Below, piece after piece: positions 52,071 through 60,800 of a stretch of 64,000 nucleotides of DNA. The notes below the pieces were generated by a model, which saw nothing but the letters and a program-made list of their open reading frames with translations, searched no databases and was not told the DNA's origin. Position 1 is the stretch's first letter. Each line of letters opens with the position of its first letter. The position numbers and the translations under genes were made by a program. Source of the DNA: Salinimicrobium profundisediminis (GTDB taxonomy: Bacteria > Bacteroidota > Bacteroidia > Flavobacteriales > Flavobacteriaceae); contig NZ_JAPJDA010000009.1 of NCBI RefSeq assembly GCF_026241755.1, forward strand, positions 62,001 through 126,000, given 5' to 3'.

Positions 52071-53515
52071 TTCCTAATCTCCTTTTTAAATTTTACTTCA
52101 TTTCCACTGCCAAAACCTTCTTCATAACCCAGTTTTCGAAAAATTTTTAATGATGCAATATTATTGTTCATAACATAGCCGGTTACATACTTAATATTAT
52201 TATCAGTTATTTTAAGTTTTTCCACACCTAATTTTAATAGGGATAGCCCGAGGCCTTTGCCATGAAATTCAGGATCTAAAAGATAACTGACTATTGCCTC
52301 TTCTCTATTATGTTTGTCAAATCTAATTGAACCTACAGCACAATCATTTATTCTTGCAATAAAATAATAACAATTATCGTCTTCTATTTTTGCAAATAGC
52401 CAATTTTTATGTTCTTCATAACCAATTTCTGATTTTGAAAAAGAATATGCCCTTACCTCGGGATTTTTAGCCCAGTTATATGTGACCTGCAAATCATCAG
52501 CCTTAGCTTCTTCTAAAGAAACGTTGGCCTCTTCTAATAGTGCAGAGAATGTCTTTAATAATCGCTGGGAAGATTTGCCGTCGATTAAATTGGAATTCTT
52601 TTTTTTAGTAAACTTTAAACTTAGCAAGGCTTCTCTTAAATCCCTTTCTTCAAAATTGCCTGCATCGGCAAACGCGTTTATTGCCTTATAATTTTCATAA
52701 ATAAATTGCTGATTATTTATATACATGCCAGCAACAGGAATTAATCCTAAGGCCATAACTTCCAGTAAAATGCCGCTTGCAGGTACCAAAGCATGACTAC
52801 AAGACTTCATTACAGCAATCATAGCTTCGGCCTGCAAATTCTGGTACAAAAAAATCTTGTCATCTTTTTTTGAGGAAATATAGTCTACCAGTAGTCCATA
52901 ATTTGAATAAGCACTACCGGTCACAATTTTTATTTCATCAAATAATTTGATGTCAATTAAAATATCCAGACTTCTTCTTGTTAAGTCCTCAGGGTCACTC
53001 CCGCCAAAGCAAACAAAAACCCCTTTTTTAGATAAGTTTGTTTTCTTTTCTTTTTGTCTGGCTAATTTTAGAAATTCTGGCCTTAGCATTGCATATTCTA
53101 TTCCAAGAGCATACTGGGTATAGCTTTGTGCTTTATAATCGGAGGGAAGTATTCCTGGAGCGTGGTTAATTATCAAATCTGCATAAAATTCTTTCTCATG
53201 AAGATCGTCTATACACACTAATTTATTGCCTTTTTCCTTTATGATTTTCTGGAAGGCGGTATCCAATCCGTAATGGTCCAATACCACAATCCCATCACCA
53301 TTTAGTACCTCCAAAAACTCATCTTCTATACTTATTATATTTACCGCCAAATTCTTTTGTTTAAAGGCATTCAAAAGAGAATTTGGCACTTCCTTACAAA
53401 AAAAATCAACAGTAAATCGAGATTTTAGCATTTCGGCCAAAGCATAACAACGCATTAAGTGTCCATGACCAATACTTGAATTTCCATCCACCCGAAACAA
53501 TATTTTATTTACCAT
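52067..53515 (-). CDS. PseG-PseH fusion: UDP-sugar hydrolase plus GNAT acetyltransferase
   Basis: A 482-residue two-domain enzyme. Residues 1 to about 330 are PseG-like: GNSSIGHGHLMRCYALAEML with the catalytic histidine near 17, VFVCFGGSDPEDLTRR as the donor-domain start, and a GT-B fold that removes UDP from the 6-deoxy-altrose intermediate. Residues about 335-482 are a GNAT domain (VSLEEAKADDLQVTYNWAKN; HGKGLGLSLLKLGVEKL) that fits PseH, which acetylates the 4-amino group. Such fusions occur in some Bacteroidota and Clostridia. It is coupled to pseI and follows the broken GNAT remnant. Confidence 0.9.
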   Translation of the reverse strand: MVNKILFRVDGNSSIGHGHLMRCYALAEMLKSRFTVDFFCKEVPNSLLNAFKQKNLAVNIISIEDEFLEVLNGDGIVVLDHYGLDTAFQKIIKEKGNKLVCIDDLHEKEFYADLIINHAPGILPSDYKAQSYTQYALGIEYAMLRPEFLKLARQKEKKTNLSKKGVFVCFGGSDPEDLTRRSLDILIDIKLFDEIKIVTGSAYSNYGLLVDYISSKKDDKIFLYQNLQAEAMIAVMKSCSHALVPASGILLEVMALGLIPVAGMYINNQQFIYENYKAINAFADAGNFEERDLREALLSLKFTKKKNSNLIDGKSSQRLLKTFSALLEEANVSLEEAKADDLQVTYNWAKNPEVRAYSFSKSEIGYEEHKNWLFAKIEDDNCYYFIARINDCAVGSIRFDKHNREEAIVSYLLDPEFHGKGLGLSLLKLGVEKLKITDNNIKYVTGYVMNNNIASLKIFRKLGYEEGFGSGNEVKFKKEIRK

Positions 53516-53645
53516 TATATTTTTGAATAATTTTAATATTTAAAAATTAATGAGTGTTCTATTAATCCAATTTATACACAAATCCTTCATACCCAATATA
53601 TTTTTGACCTTATAAATAAGAAGATAAAATTTGGTTAGGATGTTT

Positions 53646-53842
53646 TTAATCAAATAACTTTGAAACAATTAGATCAAAATAATCATGCTGATCTTCTTTA
53701 GTTAATATTAAGCTGGGCGTTAATGCTAAACCCCTTCTTTACGCCACCGCATAATATCATAGCGGTCTTCATATCGAATTGGAACAATTGATAAATTTCC
53801 TGATAAAAATACCTGATTACTAAGTGCCTTATAGTTATTCAC
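53646..53842 (-). pseudogene. Truncated, frameshifted GNAT acetyltransferase remnant
   Basis: GTG at 53842 overlaps the SpsF-like stop (53839) and opens a frame reading NNYKALSNQVFLSGNLSIVP, then IRYEDRYDIMRWRKEG, then TAG. The adjacent frame continues LILTKEDQHDYFDLIVSKLF before TAA (53648-53646). Intact GNAT proteins from flavobacterial polysaccharide loci read 'EDRYDIM.WRNEQ...LTEEDQ..YF...VSKLFDQ'. So the remnant keeps about the first 60-65 residues, has at least one frameshift near 'WRKEG' and has lost the acetyl-CoA site. The GNAT domain of the PseG fusion may have made it redundant. Confidence 0.7.
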
Positions 53843-54690
53843 GTATGTTTATTTAGTAATGAAAGGGTCCGAGTAAGCTCATATTTCTTTAATAATGGTA
53901 TAGCAATCGAAAGTTCTTCTGATAAGGAATTAAGTTCAGATTTTTGATAATTATTAAGGTTTACTTCAAATATCCAGGGATATTTCTCCAAACATAACTC
54001 CACTAAATCCATTCCTCCCACTTCCATATCATATTTTAGGGCAATACTTAAAACAGATGAAAGAACTAAAAAATCTGATGGGTAATCTAATGTTAATCTT
54101 AAATTGCTTAAGTCTTTATCCTTAAGAGGGTAAATAAAATTAACTCGGTACTTTGAATCCTTTTTAAAAAAAGCAGTTACATGCTCCTTATCATGTTCCG
54201 ATAATTGCTCATGTTTCAAACCCAGTAATTTTTCAGTAGTTATTATTTCCATATTCATCCCTGCTGGTAAACCCTTTGTATTGGTATAATCAGCATTAGC
54301 TGAAAAATGTTCTCGCAAAGCTGTATTTAATACTTTTAAATCAACGAGGGGGTTATCGCCTGTCAGCCGCACAATAAAATCAAAATTATTTTTGGATGCA
54401 ATTTCGATGTAACGACTTAAAACATTTTTTTCATCTCCTCGAAAACAGTTAACTCCCTTTTCCTTGCAAAAAGATTCCAAAACATCATTTTCTTTGTTCT
54501 TTGATGTAGCTATATATATAGACGATTGGGGTATATTAAATTTCTTTAATTCATCAATTATCCAATCAAGTGTACAAAGTTCACTACCAAATGGAATAGG
54601 CATCAAAATCTTACCCGGCAATCGTGTAGATTGCATCCTGGCTTGAATAATGAAGCCTATATTCAATTTATTTAATGCTCCACCCTCCAT
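53839..54690 (-). CDS. SpsF-like cytidylyltransferase, probable CMP-pseudaminic acid synthetase
   Basis: A 283-residue nucleotidyltransferase with IGFIIQARMQSTRLPGKIL at the start, NVLSRYIEIASKNNFDFIVR and LTGDNPLVDL, and DLSNLRLTLDYPSDFLVL near the C-terminus. These belong to the SpsF/CMP-Kdo-synthetase-like group rather than the NeuA/PseF 'IPARGGSKR' group. In this position the enzyme should activate pseudaminic acid with CTP. The start (54690) overlaps the SDR stop by 23 bp. No classical pseF is seen in the window, so this gene is the only candidate. Confidence 0.85.
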   Translation of the reverse strand: MEGGALNKLNIGFIIQARMQSTRLPGKILMPIPFGSELCTLDWIIDELKKFNIPQSSIYIATSKNKENDVLESFCKEKGVNCFRGDEKNVLSRYIEIASKNNFDFIVRLTGDNPLVDLKVLNTALREHFSANADYTNTKGLPAGMNMEIITTEKLLGLKHEQLSEHDKEHVTAFFKKDSKYRVNFIYPLKDKDLSNLRLTLDYPSDFLVLSSVLSIALKYDMEVGGMDLVELCLEKYPWIFEVNLNNYQKSELNSLSEELSIAIPLLKKYELTRTLSLLNKHT

Positions 54691-55444
54691 CTACAATAAT
54701 ATTTTGTCCTGTAATATAATTTGAAGCATCTGAAGCCAAAAAAACAAAAGCTCCGGCAAGATCTTCAGGTTTTCCTATTCGACCCAAACAGGTTTTCCTT
54801 TCCAGGGCATTCACAAATTTCATATCCTGCTGCACTGAAGAAGAAGGAAAGGGACCAGGCGTAATAGTATTAACATTAATATTTCGGTCACCTAAATAGC
54901 TGGCATAATACTTAGTCAATTGGACGATTCCTGCCTTTGCAGCACCATAATGAGGTGGATTCAAAAAATCTGGAGATGCCTCATAGACGTTAAAATCTGG
55001 GGCAACAATCCCATACATGGAGGCAACATTAATAATTTTACCACCTTTATCGAAAAACGGTATAATTTCCCTTATACTATAAAAAACGGAACTTAAAGAA
55101 CCGTCTATCCCTGAAGACCAGTCCTGATCACTCATTTTTTCAGGTGATTGGCCGGACAAATAAAACGCATTATTAATTAATACATCGATTGGAGTAATTT
55201 CGTTAATAGAGGAAAAACTTTCTCGAATACTCTGAGAATCCGAAATATCACAATACTGGAATTTAAGTCTTTGGTTTAATTCAGGATTCTGAGCAAAGGT
55301 ACTCTCAAATTTATCCTTACTTCTGGCCAACACAAAGACCTTGGCATTATGATATATTAAACTTTCGGTAATGGCCTTCCCTAAATATCCATAGCCACCG
55401 GTTATCAAAACTATTTTGCCGTCTAGATCAAAATTATAAATCAT
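54668..55444 (-). CDS. SDR family oxidoreductase
   Basis: A short-chain dehydrogenase of 258 residues. VLITGGYGYLGKAITESLI near 13 is the NAD(P)-binding glycine motif, INVASMYG near 138 supplies the catalytic serine and HYGAAKAGIVQL near 168 the Tyr-x-x-x-Lys pair. The C-terminus is GQNIIVDGGWSI. It sits between the aldo/keto reductase and SpsF-like genes in the nonulosonate block, so it probably acts on a sugar intermediate. It is not part of the six-step Campylobacter-type route; the extra oxidoreductases suggest a variant sugar. Confidence 0.88.
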   Translation of the reverse strand: MIYNFDLDGKIVLITGGYGYLGKAITESLIYHNAKVFVLARSKDKFESTFAQNPELNQRLKFQYCDISDSQSIRESFSSINEITPIDVLINNAFYLSGQSPEKMSDQDWSSGIDGSLSSVFYSIREIIPFFDKGGKIINVASMYGIVAPDFNVYEASPDFLNPPHYGAAKAGIVQLTKYYASYLGDRNINVNTITPGPFPSSSVQQDMKFVNALERKTCLGRIGKPEDLAGAFVFLASDASNYITGQNIIVDGGWSIK

Positions 55445-55451
55445 ACTTCCT

Positions 55452-56288
55452 TTAATTTGGCCAGTTGCTAGGCATTAATATTTTTTCACTAATATTTTTA
55501 TTAAGACAAGGCAGATCAGCGGCATTTTTCAAACTCAAAATATTCCGTAACAGTTGATCGGAATTTTCAATACCTATTACTACCTGATGTATAAAATCTT
55601 TCTCAAGCACAAATTTCAACAGGCTTCCCGGTAAATTATCAATGGAGTTTTGTAACTCTCTTAATAATGGCTTAATTTCTTCAAAATAATTATTCAGTTT
55701 GTCCGGGGGCATAAAAAACAATCCCTGCATAAATACAGACCTGGTATGGATTTCACAAGTATTGCTAATCTGTTTCAAAATAGCTTCAAATCTTCTATCA
55801 AAATAATTATATGGCACCTGAATTAGATCTGGCTGAAATCCTATATCCAGTAATTTGGTTAGCTCATTTGGGCTGTTTAGTGAATAACCAATCTTTTTAA
55901 CCAATCCCTTCTCTTTCAACAAAACTAACTCTTCCCATCGTTCAGGTTTCTCCAATAAATCCTGAGGTCTATGTGCTAAATAAGCATATAATTGGTCTAT
56001 CCTTAAGTTATTTAATGTCAAACATAATTGATCTTTTATATGGTTTTTGCCTTCAGGCGGTAAAAATTTAGAAATAATCTGAAAGGAGCTTAAATCATAT
56101 TTCCCTAAAATTTCTTCAGCATTTCCATAAGCCGAAGCAGAATCTAAAAGAGTAATATTACTTTCTTGGGCTAATTGGAGTATTTGTAAAACTTCCCTTT
56201 CAGATGTTTGACCATTTTTATTGGAAATTCCATATGGCATTCCAAATTGAACTGTTCCTAAACCTATTTTAGAAAAGTCTTTACCCAT
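55452..56288 (-). CDS. Aldo/keto reductase
   Basis: A 278-residue member of the AKR superfamily with a TIM barrel. IGLGTVQFGMPYGISNKN begins the chain, LLDSASAYGNAEEILGKY gives the catalytic Asp and Tyr, LRIDQLYAYLAHRPQDL the histidine, and FVLEKDFIHQVVIGIENSDQ the cofactor-binding part. It follows pseC with an 8-bp overlap and precedes the SDR gene by 7 bp. AKRs of this type sit in many nonulosonate loci; the substrate is not known. Confidence 0.88.
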   Translation of the reverse strand: MGKDFSKIGLGTVQFGMPYGISNKNGQTSEREVLQILQLAQESNITLLDSASAYGNAEEILGKYDLSSFQIISKFLPPEGKNHIKDQLCLTLNNLRIDQLYAYLAHRPQDLLEKPERWEELVLLKEKGLVKKIGYSLNSPNELTKLLDIGFQPDLIQVPYNYFDRRFEAILKQISNTCEIHTRSVFMQGLFFMPPDKLNNYFEEIKPLLRELQNSIDNLPGSLLKFVLEKDFIHQVVIGIENSDQLLRNILSLKNAADLPCLNKNISEKILMPSNWPN

Positions 56289-57462
56289 AAAAAGATTTAA
56301 TTATTTCTATGACATATTTCTGTTCCTCTTCAGACAGGGTAGGATACATTGGTAAACTAATACAATGCTTATAGTAGTTTTCGGCAGAAGGCATGTCTCC
56401 TTCTTTCCATCCAAACTGACGATAATAAGGCATCAAATGACAGGGGATATAATGAATCTGGGCAAAAATATTATGATCCCTTAAGTGATTATACAACCCA
56501 AGCCTATCCTTAACCTCTATTATATACAGATGATAGGCATGACCCTTTACAACTCCTGACTGGCCAAGAATAAATGGTTTCTCCTTAAAGGCTTCATAGT
56601 AACCGGCGGCTATCTCACGTCTGCGTTTTATACCTTCATCAGCCCTTTTTAACTGACTTGAACCAAGGGCCGCCTGAAAATCGGTAATCCTGTAATTAAA
56701 ACCAAGCTCCTGCATTTCCATATACCAGGCAGGGTATTCCCCATTGCCTCCGGCAAAATCAATAGAATTTTTATAGAGTTGGTCTCCCTTTACTATTCCA
56801 TGAGTTCTGAGCTGCTTCAATTTCTCATATAACTCTTCATCGTTGGTGGTTATCATACCACCTTCTCCACTGGCAATATGTTTTACCGGGTGAAAGGAGA
56901 AAATTGCCAGATCGGCGAATTTTCCATTGCCACAGAATTGTTTTTCACCTTTACTATCTTCAAAAAAACCTCCTGGAGCGTGGCATGAATCTTCAATAAT
57001 CCATAGATCATGTTCATCTGCAAGTTCTCTCCATTCTTCTAAATTTACGGCTCTGCCGGCAAAATCCACCGGAATTACTCCTTTATAGGTGCCTTTCGGG
57101 GAATTTTGAAGCAAGTCCCTTGTATTATCAATATCAAGCAAATAGGTTTCGGGGTTAATGTCTCCAAACACAACTTCTCCTCCACAATAGCGGACACAGT
57201 TGGCAGAAGCTGCAAAAGTTATGGGAGTTGTAATCACCTTATCTCCCTCTTTAATATTTAAGGCAAGAGCACATAAATGAAGGGCAGCAGTGCCATTAGA
57301 AACAGCAACAGCATACTTACTTCCAATATATTGCGCAAAAGCCTCCTCGAATTCATAAATCCTGGGACCCTGTGTCAAAAAATCTGATTTAAGGGTTTCA
57401 ATTACCGCAGCAATATCTTCTTCTGTGATATTTTGCCTTCCGTAGGGAATAGGTTTTTGCAT
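56281..57462 (-). CDS. pseC: PseC: UDP-4-amino-4,6-dideoxy-N-acetyl-beta-L-altrosamine transaminase
   Basis: PLP-dependent aminotransferase of 393 residues. K194 in FHPVKHIASGEGGMITT forms the internal aldimine, SNGTAALHLCALALNI (55-70) binds PLP phosphate and IIEDSCHAPGGFF gives the conserved aspartate. It transfers an amino group from glutamate to C4 of the keto sugar from PseB. It begins 3 bp after pseB and overlaps the AKR gene, so it is in the same operon. Specific naming as PseC relies on the adjacent PseB. Confidence 0.92.
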   Translation of the reverse strand: MQKPIPYGRQNITEEDIAAVIETLKSDFLTQGPRIYEFEEAFAQYIGSKYAVAVSNGTAALHLCALALNIKEGDKVITTPITFAASANCVRYCGGEVVFGDINPETYLLDIDNTRDLLQNSPKGTYKGVIPVDFAGRAVNLEEWRELADEHDLWIIEDSCHAPGGFFEDSKGEKQFCGNGKFADLAIFSFHPVKHIASGEGGMITTNDEELYEKLKQLRTHGIVKGDQLYKNSIDFAGGNGEYPAWYMEMQELGFNYRITDFQAALGSSQLKRADEGIKRRREIAAGYYEAFKEKPFILGQSGVVKGHAYHLYIIEVKDRLGLYNHLRDHNIFAQIHYIPCHLMPYYRQFGWKEGDMPSAENYYKHCISLPMYPTLSEEEQKYVIEIIKSFYG

Positions 57463-57465
57463 AAA

Positions 57466-58482
57466 TCAAGCTTCAAAATTAGAATCTACGTGTTCTTTTA
57501 TCAATACCCTTAAATTCTCCACAGTCTCCCAATCATCATTCTCTCCCGAATTATACTGGAAACCTGGTTCAACCTTTTCAGCATTAAAGGTTTCAATGAA
57601 TTCTTCAAGTTTCCATTTTCGTGTGGCTGGAAGAATGGTATAATATTTCCCTAAATCGTAAGTATAATAGGAATCTGAAGAGGTAATCATTTCTTCATGT
57701 ATCTTCTCTCCGGGTCTAATCCCAACCACCGGCTTCTCACACTCCGGACCAATAGCTTCAGCAATATCAGTTATTCGATAAGATGGAATTTTTGGAACAA
57801 AAATCTCTCCTCCCCATGCATTTTCAAGCGCATGCATAACCATATCTACCCCTCCCTGTAGGGAAATATTAAACCTTGTCATTTTTGGATCGGTAATAGG
57901 AAGAATACCTTCCTTCCTTTTTTTAATGAAAAACGGAATAACGGAGCCATTCGAGCCCATTACATTTCCATAGCGCACTACAGAAAATTTGATTGGATTC
58001 CAACCTGTAATATTATTTGCTGCCACAAATAATTTATCGGATGCCAGTTTAGTGGCTCCATACAAATTTATGGGTGCAGCAGCTTTATCAGTAGAGAGGG
58101 CAACAACTCGTGTTACATCTGTTTCCAGGCATGCATTAATAACATTCTCTGCACCAAGAATATTAGTCTTTACACATTCCATTGGATTATACTCAGCAAT
58201 AGGGACATGTTTCATTGCTGCTGCATGAATAACATAGTCTATTCCCTTCAAAGCTCTTTTTAATCTTTCAAAATCTCGAATATCGCCAATAAAAAAACGA
58301 ATTTGAGGAAATTTCTCAGGAGGATATTGTTGAGCCATTTGAAATTGTTTCTGCTCATCTCTAGAAAAAATAACTAGTTTTTTTATATCCGGATAATTCC
58401 TAATGATATGAGAAGTTAATGCCTTACCAAGTGAACCAGTACCTCCGGTAATTAACAATGTTTTATTTTTTAAATCCAGCAT
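57466..58482 (-). CDS. pseB: PseB: UDP-GlcNAc 4,6-dehydratase (inverting)
   Basis: Soluble SDR dehydratase/5-epimerase of 338 residues, the first step of pseudaminic acid synthesis. LLITGGTGSLGKALTSHI (9-26) binds NADP, STDKAAAPINLYGATKLASD carries the catalytic region with Lys, and KMTRFNISLQGGVDMVMHAL follows. Unlike the membrane PglF-like enzyme at 28506-30488, it has no transmembrane part, as expected for PseB. Both enzymes use UDP-GlcNAc, so the locus commits it to two different deoxy sugars. Confidence 0.93.
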   Translation of the reverse strand: MLDLKNKTLLITGGTGSLGKALTSHIIRNYPDIKKLVIFSRDEQKQFQMAQQYPPEKFPQIRFFIGDIRDFERLKRALKGIDYVIHAAAMKHVPIAEYNPMECVKTNILGAENVINACLETDVTRVVALSTDKAAAPINLYGATKLASDKLFVAANNITGWNPIKFSVVRYGNVMGSNGSVIPFFIKKRKEGILPITDPKMTRFNISLQGGVDMVMHALENAWGGEIFVPKIPSYRITDIAEAIGPECEKPVVGIRPGEKIHEEMITSSDSYYTYDLGKYYTILPATRKWKLEEFIETFNAEKVEPGFQYNSGENDDWETVENLRVLIKEHVDSNFEA

Positions 58483-58513
58483 TTTTTGTCTTTTAAATAT
58501 TGTATAAAATATG

Positions 58514-59542
58514 TTATTCTAGGTAATACGTTTTATACCAATTTACAAACTCTTCTACCCCTTTGGATATAGTCGTATCTGGTTTGTATTCAAAATTCCT
58601 TTTTAAAGATTTTACATCTGCCCAGGTTCTTTCCACATCTCCAGGTTGCATAGGATACATTTCCTTCTGTGCAGACTTCCCCAGTTTCTTTTCTATTTCT
58701 TCAATAAACTTTAATAGGTTTACGGGCTCACTATTTCCAATATTATATAGGGAATAACCGTGGCTGTTTTTTTTATTAACAATTTTGACAACCCCTGCAA
58801 CAATATCATCAATGTATGTGAAATCTCTTTCCTGATCTCCATTGTTGAATACTTTAATAGGCCTGCCATTTATTATAGCATCGGTGAAAAGGAACATCGC
58901 CATATCGGGTCGACCCCAGGGGCCGTAGACGGTAAAGAATCTTAATCCTGTAGTTGGAAAGCCATACAAGTGACTATAGGTATGAGCCATCAGCTCATTG
59001 CTTTTTTTTGTTGCAGCATATAAGCTGATAGGATGATCTACATTATCCTCAGTAGAAAACGGCACCTTTTTATTCTTTCCATATACACTTGAACTACTGG
59101 CATAGATCAAATGCTTAACACCATGCTGCCTGCAACATTCCAGTATGTTTGCAAAACCTACAATATTACTATCGATATAAGCAGCGGGATTCTCTAAACT
59201 ATAACGAACTCCCGCCTGTGCCGCAAGATTAACTACTTTGTAGAACTTCTCCTGAGAGAACAAGACAGGAAGATTAATACGATCCTCAAGGTTTAACTTG
59301 ATAAACCCAAAGTTTTCAAATTTATCACTCCCGATCAAAATATTATAGTCTGATAACTCTTCAGCGGGTATTCCTAATTCTAAAAGCCGGTCCTTTTTGA
59401 GCTGAGGGTCATAGTAATCATTCAGATTATCTAATCCAACAACCTGATAACCTTCTTTAATTAGAATTCTCGATAAATGAAAACCTATAAAACCTGCAGA
59501 ACCTGTAACAAGAACTTTTTGCCGCTTTTTATTCTCTGACAT
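58514..59542 (-). CDS. NAD-dependent epimerase, UDP-glucuronate 4-epimerase-like
   Basis: An SDR epimerase of 342 residues: VLVTGSAGFIGFHLSRIL (10-27) is the NAD motif, YASSSSVYGKNKKVPFS supplies Ser, YAATKKSNELMA the Tyr-x-x-x-Lys, and LRFFTVYGPWGRPDMA is the usual substrate loop. GLDNLNDYYDPQLKKDRL near 35 is typical of UDP-GlcA 4-epimerases (CapI/Gla), so UDP-galacturonate is the likely product. It is the first gene of the minus-strand pse unit (31 bp before pseB). A -7 element lies 22 bp upstream. Confidence 0.88.
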   Translation of the reverse strand: MSENKKRQKVLVTGSAGFIGFHLSRILIKEGYQVVGLDNLNDYYDPQLKKDRLLELGIPAEELSDYNILIGSDKFENFGFIKLNLEDRINLPVLFSQEKFYKVVNLAAQAGVRYSLENPAAYIDSNIVGFANILECCRQHGVKHLIYASSSSVYGKNKKVPFSTEDNVDHPISLYAATKKSNELMAHTYSHLYGFPTTGLRFFTVYGPWGRPDMAMFLFTDAIINGRPIKVFNNGDQERDFTYIDDIVAGVVKIVNKKNSHGYSLYNIGNSEPVNLLKFIEEIEKKLGKSAQKEMYPMQPGDVERTWADVKSLKRNFEYKPDTTISKGVEEFVNWYKTYYLE

Positions 59543-59563
59543 TATCTCTTAAAATTTTAATCG

Positions 59564-59571
59564 CAAAGATA
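59564..59571 (-). promoter_or_regulatory. -7 promoter element upstream of the epimerase/pse unit
   Basis: TATCTTTG on the minus strand (plus CAAAGATA) is a perfect TAnnTTTG, 22 bp before the epimerase ATG. No TTG is seen at the -33 position. Confidence 0.5.
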
Positions 59572-59665
59572 GAATAAACAACCGGAGCCTACTCTAATTA
59601 AATCTTAAAGAACTGTGAAAGTAAAGCTTTCTGCAACTCTATTTGACCAAACAGGAGAAGGATCT

Positions 59666-60733
59666 TTAGGAATTTATTATTTGGCACATTACATCTAACT
59701 GGCTTAGAGTCATGTCATATGACAGAGGTAAACAAAGAATATTATTTGAACTTTTTTCTGATACTTCACATTTTGTAATTTCCACATATTTTAAGGTATT
59801 GAGGGCGGGATAAAAATACCTTCTGGGGAAAATATAATTGTCTTCTAATGCCTTCTTAACTTTAAATAACTGTTTTTCATTGTCTAAAAGAATGGGATAA
59901 TAAGAATAATTCCAGGCCGTGCTTTTTCTCAAGGTCATTGTAGCGATAGAAGAAAAATTCAAACGCTCATTATATCCCTCAGTAATCTCTCTTCGGGCTT
60001 CCAGAAGTTTTGGCACATAAGGCAAAACGGCTAATCCCATGGCGGCCTGTAATTCACTCATTTTGGCATTTATTCCCAGGCCATAAAATTCAGTTGCTCC
60101 TTTATGACCGAAATTATGGCTGTAAAATAATTTCTTAAATAATTGTGGATCTTTACAAAACATAGCACCTCCTTCTCCTGTATGGAAGATTTTGGTTGCA
60201 TGAAAACTACAGGTACTCACGTCTCCAAAGTTAAAAATGGACTGACCTTTATATTTTACCCCAAAACAATGTGCTGCGTCATAGATTACCTTAAGGCCGT
60301 GCTTCTTTGCTATTCTATCGATCTCCTCCACATTACAGGGATTCCCAAAAACGTGGGTCGCCAGGATAGCAGTTGTTCTTTCTGTGATTGCAGCTTCTAT
60401 TTTTGTCTCATCAATAGTAAGATATTCAGGATGAATATCTACAAAAACGGGTTTGCAGTTTTCCCAGACAATCGCTGCAGTTGTGGCCACATAACTAAAA
60501 GGGGTGGTAATTACCTCTCCGTTTCCTGCGAGCACTTTTAAGGCTATCTGTAAAGAAAGGGTACCATTAGCGGTAAGAATAAGGTCCGGGGATTCAAGAT
60601 ACTCTTTAAGTTTTGCCTGTAATTCATACCAGAGTTTTCCGCCGTTCGCGATCTGATTGGAATCCCAAATCTGCTCCAGGTATTTATGATATTCCTCCTG
60701 CGGGGGAAGAAAAGTTTTTGTAACGTTGATCAT
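59666..60733 (-). CDS. DegT/DnrJ/EryC1 family sugar aminotransferase
   Basis: A third PLP aminotransferase in the window, 355 residues. K181 lies in SFHATKIFHTGEGGAMF; ANGTLSLQIALKVL (55-68) is the cofactor phosphate site; VIYDAAHCFGVKYKG gives the aspartate. It resembles VioA/FdtB-like or WecE-like enzymes on dTDP-keto sugars, but the substrate is not decided here, and no dTDP-sugar genes are present in the window. It lies 67 bp after the second flippase gene. Confidence 0.88.
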   Translation of the reverse strand: MINVTKTFLPPQEEYHKYLEQIWDSNQIANGGKLWYELQAKLKEYLESPDLILTANGTLSLQIALKVLAGNGEVITTPFSYVATTAAIVWENCKPVFVDIHPEYLTIDETKIEAAITERTTAILATHVFGNPCNVEEIDRIAKKHGLKVIYDAAHCFGVKYKGQSIFNFGDVSTCSFHATKIFHTGEGGAMFCKDPQLFKKLFYSHNFGHKGATEFYGLGINAKMSELQAAMGLAVLPYVPKLLEARREITEGYNERLNFSSIATMTLRKSTAWNYSYYPILLDNEKQLFKVKKALEDNYIFPRRYFYPALNTLKYVEITKCEVSEKSSNNILCLPLSYDMTLSQLDVMCQIINS

Positions 60734-60800
60734 TCAATTTTTATTATCTCCTCCCAAAAAGTGAGGAATTTGATTATTTTCATTAATCGGAGAAAAATTA

